DNA of 46,797 nucleotides from Thermohalobaculum sp039030715. Its GTDB lineage: Bacteria > Pseudomonadota > Alphaproteobacteria > Rhodobacterales > Rhodobacteraceae. The stretch is taken from assembly GCA_039030715.1 (NCBI GenBank), contig JBCCDU010000028.1, forward strand, positions 1 through 46,797. Direction: 5' to 3'. Shown piece by piece: positions 42,712 through 46,797 of this stretch. Numbering within the stretch: position 1 is the stretch's first letter; every line of letters begins with the position of its first letter. The notes below the pieces were generated by a model that saw only the letters and a list, made by a program, of their open reading frames with translations, ran no database searches and was not told the DNA's origin. Both the position numbers and the translations under genes were made by a program.

Positions 42712-43605
42712 ATGGAGGCTTTTTTGCCGCGCCTTTACGTGCTGGTCGCCCCGTTGTTCGTTGTGTTGTGGAGCACCGGTTTCATCGGTGCCAAGCTGGG
42801 CCTGCCCCACGCGGAAGCGATGAGCTTTCTAAGCATCCGGTTCTTCCTCACGACATTGGCCTTGTTGGCCTGGGTCATGGTCGCACGAGCGCCCTGGCCT
42901 ACGCCGCGCCAGGCCGTTAGCGCGGCACTGATTGGTGTGATGGTCCACGGCATCTATCTGGGCGGGGTTTTCCAGGCGATCGCTTGGGGGGTAGAGGCTG
43001 GGGTCTCCGCCCTGATCGTCGGGCTTCAGCCCGTGGTGACCGCCCTTATCGCCCATCGGTTCCTGGGCGAACGCCTGAACCGGGTCCAGACCCTGGGCAT
43101 GGTCTTCGGCACGATGGGCGTCGCGCTAGTGGTGCTGCGCAAGCTAGATGCGGGGATTGGCGATTGGGGTGGCGTGATGCTCTGCATTCTCTCTCTGCTG
43201 GCGATTTCGGTTGGCGCGGTGCTGCAGAAAACCCGCGCGGCTGATACGCCAATGCGCAGCGGAAATCTGATCCAGTTCGCCGCCGCCTGCACCTTCACCG
43301 CCATCCTCGCCGCGCTCTTCGAGACGCGCGAGATCGACTGGACGCCGTCCTTCGCCTTTGCGCTGGGCTGGCTTGTGATTGTGTTATCACTGGGCGCGAT
43401 CACACTGCTTTATGTGCTGATCCAACGCGGCGGCGCGTCGAATGTCGCGAGCCTGTTTTTCCTGGTGCCGCCCTCCACCGCGCTCTTCGCCTGGTTTCTG
43501 TTCGACGAGCGGCTGGGCCCGCCGGAACTGGCGGGCATGGCTGTCGCGGCCCTGGGAGTTCTGATGGTCAATCGCCCGCAGAGCTTTCAGCGCAAAGCGG
43601 ATTGA
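42712..43605 (+). CDS. EamA/DMT-superfamily exporter
   Basis: A 297-residue inner-membrane transporter with about ten hydrophobic segments in two EamA repeats (VLWSTGFIGAKLGLPHAEAMSFLSIRF, and a second repeat from about 150). The ATG at 42712 has no ribosome binding site; GGAGG just inside the frame is followed after seven bases by an in-frame TTG, which could be the real start and would shorten the protein by four or five residues. Divergent from regA across 104 bases. Substrate unknown. Confidence 0.85.
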   Translation: MEAFLPRLYVLVAPLFVVLWSTGFIGAKLGLPHAEAMSFLSIRFFLTTLALLAWVMVARAPWPTPRQAVSAALIGVMVHGIYLGGVFQAIAWGVEAGVSALIVGLQPVVTALIAHRFLGERLNRVQTLGMVFGTMGVALVVLRKLDAGIGDWGGVMLCILSLLAISVGAVLQKTRAADTPMRSGNLIQFAAACTFTAILAALFETREIDWTPSFAFALGWLVIVLSLGAITLLYVLIQRGGASNVASLFFLVPPSTALFAWFLFDERLGPPELAGMAVAALGVLMVNRPQSFQRKAD

Positions 43606-43611
43606 ACCCGA

Positions 43612-45669
43612 TCAGCGATCAGCGCCCGAGGTTGGGCTGAAATCCGGGTCCGCGCCGTCGCCGCCTCCGCCCAATGTTCGCAGGACATCGCGGAAGATGC
43701 TGTCGACAATCGAGTCGCCACCGCCATCGTTCGTGCTGCGCGGAACCTCCGCCACCACCGTTGCCGGGGTTGGGCGGGTGGTGAAGATCGGTCGCGGTGT
43801 CCTGCCTTCCAGAAGACGGGTCATCACCTCACGCCAGATCTCGGCAGGCAGGCCGCCGCCGGTCACGCCGGTCAGCGGCGTGTTGTCATCATTGCCCATC
43901 CAGACGCCGACCACATAATCCGCAGTGTAGCCGATGAACCAGGCATCGCGGGCGGCCTGGGTCGTGCCTGTCTTGCCAGCGGCCTGCCAGTCGGCGATCC
44001 GCGCGCGGCGGCCGGTGCCCTGTTCCACCACTTCGCGCATCATATAGGCCAGAAGCCCGGCGCTCTGCTCATTCAGCACTTCGCGAGTTGGCACGTCGCC
44101 CCGCCGCAGGAGTGGGATTTGATCGCCGCGCAAAACGATCTCGTTCACACCAAAGGGCGCGGCTAGCCGCCCCCGGTTGGCAATCGTCGCGTAAACGCCG
44201 GTCATCTCGATCAACGTCGCTTCCGACGTTCCCAGCGCAATCGCGGGGCCGGGGGCGAGTTCGGAAGATATCCCCATCTCCGCCGCCAGCGCACGCACTT
44301 TTTCGCGCCCGACCCGTTCCGACAGCCGCACGGCGACGGTGTTGATCGAATTTGCCAGCGCCTCGGTCAGACTAACCGCACCGGCATAGTTGCCACCATA
44401 GTTTCGCGGGCTCCAGCCACGGATCGTCAGCGGCTCATCGACCATGACATCCCGGGGGCTCATCCCGGCCTCCATCGCCGCGGCATAAACCACGGGCTTG
44501 AAGGCCGATCCGGTCTGGCGCTTGGCCTGGGTCGCGCGGTTGAACCGCCCAGTCCCGTCGCCATGCCCCCCAACCATGGCAAGAACGGCGCCGTCATAAG
44601 ACATCACGACTACGGCGGCCTGGGCCTTCGACCCTTCCTTCACCTTCGTGCCGAAAACCTGGACCACGCCCGCCTCGGCCGCGCGTTGGGCCTGGGCATC
44701 GAAGGTCGTCGAAATGGTCACATCCTCGGTCGTGTCTTCAGTCAGATAGGAGGGCGCGGTTTCCATCACCCAATCGGCAAACGCCCCCCCGGCGCGCGCC
44801 GCAGCGGCGGAGGAAAGCTGCGCCGGATTGGCCAGCGCCTCGAAAGTCTGGTTTTCGGTCAGATAACCCTGTTCCTGCATCAGGCGCACGATCACGCTGG
44901 CCCGACCCTGGCTGCGTTCCAACCCGGCGGTCGGGGCATAACGCGAGGGCGCGCGGAGCAGACCCGCCAGCATCGCAGCCTCCGCAGGGTTCAAAACCCG
45001 CGCCGATTTGCCGAAATACCGCCGCGCCGCCGCTTCAAACCCATATGTCCCGGCGCCCAAATAGACCCGGTTGAGATAAATCGAAAGGATATCCTCCTTG
45101 GAGTATTTTAACTCCAGCGCCAGGGCCATCGGCAGCTCTTTCAGCTTGCGTTCGAGCGATCGTTCCGCCGTCAGGAAGACATTCTTGGCCACCTGCTGCG
45201 TCAGGGTGGACCCGCCCTGTACCAGCCGCCCCGCCCGGAAGTTCTGATACATCGCCCGCGCAATGCCACGCGGATCGATGCCGATATGGTTCCAGTAGCG
45301 TTTGTCCTCCGCCGCGATGACCGCGTGGATCAGATGCGGAGAGACATCGTCCGCCTTCAGCTCGCCGCCATATTGCTCACCTCGCCAGGCAAACACGTTG
45401 CCGTTGCGGTCCAGCATCGTGACGGAACCCGTGCCGCGCCCGTCGAACAGGTCGTCGGCCGAGGGCAAAGTGGTGAAATAAAGCAGCGTTGCCCCGGCAA
45501 GCACCATCGCCGCCGCCGCGGCCAGCGGCCAGGTGATGCGCCACACGACACGGAACGTGCCCATAACCACCGCGCGCACAAAACGCCCGATAAGGCCGGG
45601 TTCTTTGGATTTCTGGCCGGCGACTTTGCGTCCGCCTTTGCCCTTGGCTTTCTTGTCAGGCTTCTTCAC
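43612..45669 (-). CDS. Penicillin-binding protein 1A-type bifunctional transglycosylase/transpeptidase
   Basis: A 685-residue class A PBP that polymerises and cross-links peptidoglycan. A Lys-rich cytoplasmic N-terminus and one membrane anchor (about 43-66) precede the GT51 domain with catalytic Glu121 in AAEDKRYWNH and GGSTLTQQVAKN. The transpeptidase has the SxxK nucleophile Ser388 (TGSAFK), SxN at 441-443 (SIN) and KTG at 566-568 (KTGTT). It ends with a low-complexity Gly/Asp tail. It starts at GTG 45669 with AGGA eight bases upstream. It is monocistronic in this view and ends seven bases from the convergent exporter gene. Confidence 0.93.
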   Translation of the reverse strand: MKKPDKKAKGKGGRKVAGQKSKEPGLIGRFVRAVVMGTFRVVWRITWPLAAAAAMVLAGATLLYFTTLPSADDLFDGRGTGSVTMLDRNGNVFAWRGEQYGGELKADDVSPHLIHAVIAAEDKRYWNHIGIDPRGIARAMYQNFRAGRLVQGGSTLTQQVAKNVFLTAERSLERKLKELPMALALELKYSKEDILSIYLNRVYLGAGTYGFEAAARRYFGKSARVLNPAEAAMLAGLLRAPSRYAPTAGLERSQGRASVIVRLMQEQGYLTENQTFEALANPAQLSSAAAARAGGAFADWVMETAPSYLTEDTTEDVTISTTFDAQAQRAAEAGVVQVFGTKVKEGSKAQAAVVVMSYDGAVLAMVGGHGDGTGRFNRATQAKRQTGSAFKPVVYAAAMEAGMSPRDVMVDEPLTIRGWSPRNYGGNYAGAVSLTEALANSINTVAVRLSERVGREKVRALAAEMGISSELAPGPAIALGTSEATLIEMTGVYATIANRGRLAAPFGVNEIVLRGDQIPLLRRGDVPTREVLNEQSAGLLAYMMREVVEQGTGRRARIADWQAAGKTGTTQAARDAWFIGYTADYVVGVWMGNDDNTPLTGVTGGGLPAEIWREVMTRLLEGRTPRPIFTTRPTPATVVAEVPRSTNDGGGDSIVDSIFRDVLRTLGGGGDGADPDFSPTSGADR

Positions 45670-46014
45670 CGGTTCGTCCTGATCGCTGCTCGTGCGCTTC
45701 GCGTTCTAGCATGAGCGCCTTTGGGGATCAGCCCCCTATGCCATGCCCTCCCTACATCGCGGCGCTCTGTGGCAATCGCAAGGCCTGGGAACAGGTTCTA
45801 TGCAGGTGTTTGTACAGGCTCTGTGCAGCGCAAAACATAAGCACATAATATTTTGTGCTTAATATCTATGCATACTTGAAGCATCAATACAACCAGATTG
45901 AAATAAAATCCATTAATATCAAACAGATAAGCCTGACGTGCAAAACTGGCACCGTTCTTGAAATGCATCGAGTGGCTGCGCTAGCCGCACAAACAAAAGA
46001 ACAGCGAGGAGATC
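45670..46014. promoter_or_regulatory. glnK upstream region with repeats
   Basis: This 345-base AT-richer gap contains a 15-base direct repeat (ACAGGTTCTATGCAG at 45791-45805; ACAGGCTCTGTGCAG at 45814-45828; period 23) and a perfect 8-bp dyad (TAAGCACA at 45838-45845, TGTGCTTA at 45854-45861, 8-base spacer). These probably bind nitrogen regulators such as NtrC or a related factor at the glnK-amtB promoter. A weak sigma54-like TGGCAC-N5-TTGAA occurs at 45947-45962 but lacks the -12 GC. Confidence 0.5.
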
Positions 46015-46353
46015 ATGAAACTGATCATTTCCGTCATCAAACCCTTCAAACTCGAGGAGGTGCGCGAGGCGCTCTCCGCTATCGGGGTGCAGGGGCTGAT
46101 GGTCTCGGAGGTCAAGGGCTATGGCCGTCAGGCCGGACATACCGAGATCTACCGGGGTGCCGAATACGTCGTGAATTTCGTTCCTAAGATCAAGATCGAG
46201 ACGGTCGTCGCCGACGATCAGACCGACAAGGTGATCGATGCGATCTCCAGCGCCGCGCGGACCGGCAAGATCGGCGACGGCAAGATATTCGTGCTCGATG
46301 TCGGGCAGGTTGTGCGCGTGCGCACCGGCGAACGCGACGAAGACGCGATTTAA
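46015..46353 (+). CDS. glnK: P-II nitrogen regulatory protein
   Basis: A 112-residue PII trimer subunit. T-loop with the uridylylation site Tyr51 (RGAEYVVNFVPK), B-loop RTGKIGDGKIFV and C-terminal VRVRTGERDEDAI are canonical. PII senses 2-oxoglutarate, ATP/ADP and glutamine status; the copy beside amtB is by convention glnK and its product plugs the AmtB channel when nitrogen is ample. A GCGAGGAG ribosome binding site precedes the ATG. The ammonium transporter gene follows after 21 bases. Confidence 0.95.
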   Translation: MKLIISVIKPFKLEEVREALSAIGVQGLMVSEVKGYGRQAGHTEIYRGAEYVVNFVPKIKIETVVADDQTDKVIDAISSAARTGKIGDGKIFVLDVGQVVRVRTGERDEDAI

Positions 46354-46374
46354 GCGTTACGAGAGGGAAAACAC

Positions 46375-46797
46375 ATGACGATCCAAACCAAAACCCTGGG
46401 CCTTGCAGGCCTGATCGCGCTGGCGGCGTCGCCCGCGCTTGCCCAGGAGGCGTCCCCGGATGTGCCGGGCCATTCTGTTTTTGTCTTCAATACCTTGCTG
46501 TTCCTGATCGGCGGTTTTCTGGTGATGTGGATGGCCGCTGGCTTCTGCATGTTGGAGGCTGGACTGGTCCGCTCGAAGAACGTGGCCATGCAATGTACCA
46601 AGAACATCGCGCTCTTCTCAATTGCCGCTGTCGGCTACTATGCTATCGGCTTCAACCTGATGTACCCTGGCGATGGCTGGTCGATGGAAGGCTATCTCGG
46701 CGCATTTGGTCTGACCTCGCTGGAACCTGTAGGTGTTGCAGCGGCCGATGTGGGCGATATCGAGTATGCCTCGGTTGGGTCGGACTTCTTCTTCCAG
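46375..46797 (+). CDS. amtB: Ammonium transporter, 5' part (cut by window end)
   Basis: The first 141 codons of an Amt/Mep/Rh channel, open at the window edge. The signal peptide (MTIQTKTLGLAGLIALAASPALA) is followed by a first transmembrane helix (NTLLFLIGGFLVMWMAAGFCMLEAGLVRSKN, here split by positions about 39-69) with the family MLEAGLVRSKN signature and a second helix (about 80-98). GAGAGGG precedes the ATG. Paired with glnK as a nitrogen-scavenging operon. Confidence 0.93.
   Translation, partial: MTIQTKTLGLAGLIALAASPALAQEASPDVPGHSVFVFNTLLFLIGGFLVMWMAAGFCMLEAGLVRSKNVAMQCTKNIALFSIAAVGYYAIGFNLMYPGDGWSMEGYLGAFGLTSLEPVGVAAADVGDIEYASVGSDFFFQ

Noticed and set aside
45947..45962. Sigma54 promoter for glnK
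   Set aside because: TGGCAC is good but the -12 element reads TTGAA and lacks the GC dinucleotide; several Rhodobacterales nitrogen promoters use sigma70. Noted in the region entry but not called.

Overview
The window looks like a chromosomal segment from a marine alphaproteobacterium of the Rhodobacterales (Roseobacter group). The sequence is GC-rich throughout. It carries a hemA-type 5-aminolevulinate synthase, a RegA/PrrA/ActR-type response regulator, an alphaproteobacterial rimP-nusA-ylxR-infB operon with a terminator-bearing leader, serralysin-like RTX exoproteins, a sulfolactate-degradation cluster and an Anbu proteasome-like operon. No rRNA, tRNA, CRISPR array or intact insertion sequence was found. 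Species cannot be assigned from this sequence alone.

Layout. 1-1.6 kb (minus): a ribokinase-like PfkB kinase translationally coupled to a TrpF-like isomerase. 1.7-5.1 kb (plus): a signalling operon of a STAS antagonist, a metallo-beta-lactamase-fold hydrolase and a CHASE2-SpoIIE membrane phosphatase. 5.1-9.1 kb: a small secreted protein, a terminator with a possible small RNA or ORF, then a predicted sulfolactate catabolic operon (suyA-suyB-comC-like, minus) divergent from its likely GntR repressor across tandem palindromic operators. 9.2-15 kb: a perfect 26-bp palindromic repeat, an esterase, a caspase-fold protein lacking the expected catalytic cysteine, an ArsR/AHSA1 pair, an EamA exporter, a DUF1127 protein and a LysR regulator. 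15-21.8 kb: the translation operon rimP-nusA-ylxR-infB, an SDR gene and rbfA, preceded by a promoter and attenuator-like leader; ylxR seems to start at CTG.

22-38 kb is rich in exported proteins: two tandem paralogous RTX proteins, an ABC importer (binding protein and two permeases, no ATPase), an M10 RTX metalloprotease, hemA, a hybrid histidine kinase, and a 768-residue beta-solenoid-like protein with no signal peptide. All four candidate type I substrates end in a similar [D/N]-F-x-[L/F] tail, although no type I secretion apparatus is encoded here. 38-42 kb is the Anbu operon: circularly permuted ATP-grasp, alpha-E, transglutaminase and Anbu peptidase genes. It is followed by RegA (minus), a second EamA exporter, penicillin-binding protein 1A (minus), and glnK-amtB, with amtB cut by the window end.

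The best leads for unexplored biology are the STAS/MBL/CHASE2-SpoIIE module, the inactive-looking caspase-fold protein, the TrpF-like/kinase pair, and the beta-solenoid protein that may be a non-RTX type I substrate. Functional names come from recognised motifs and family knowledge. No database search was possible.
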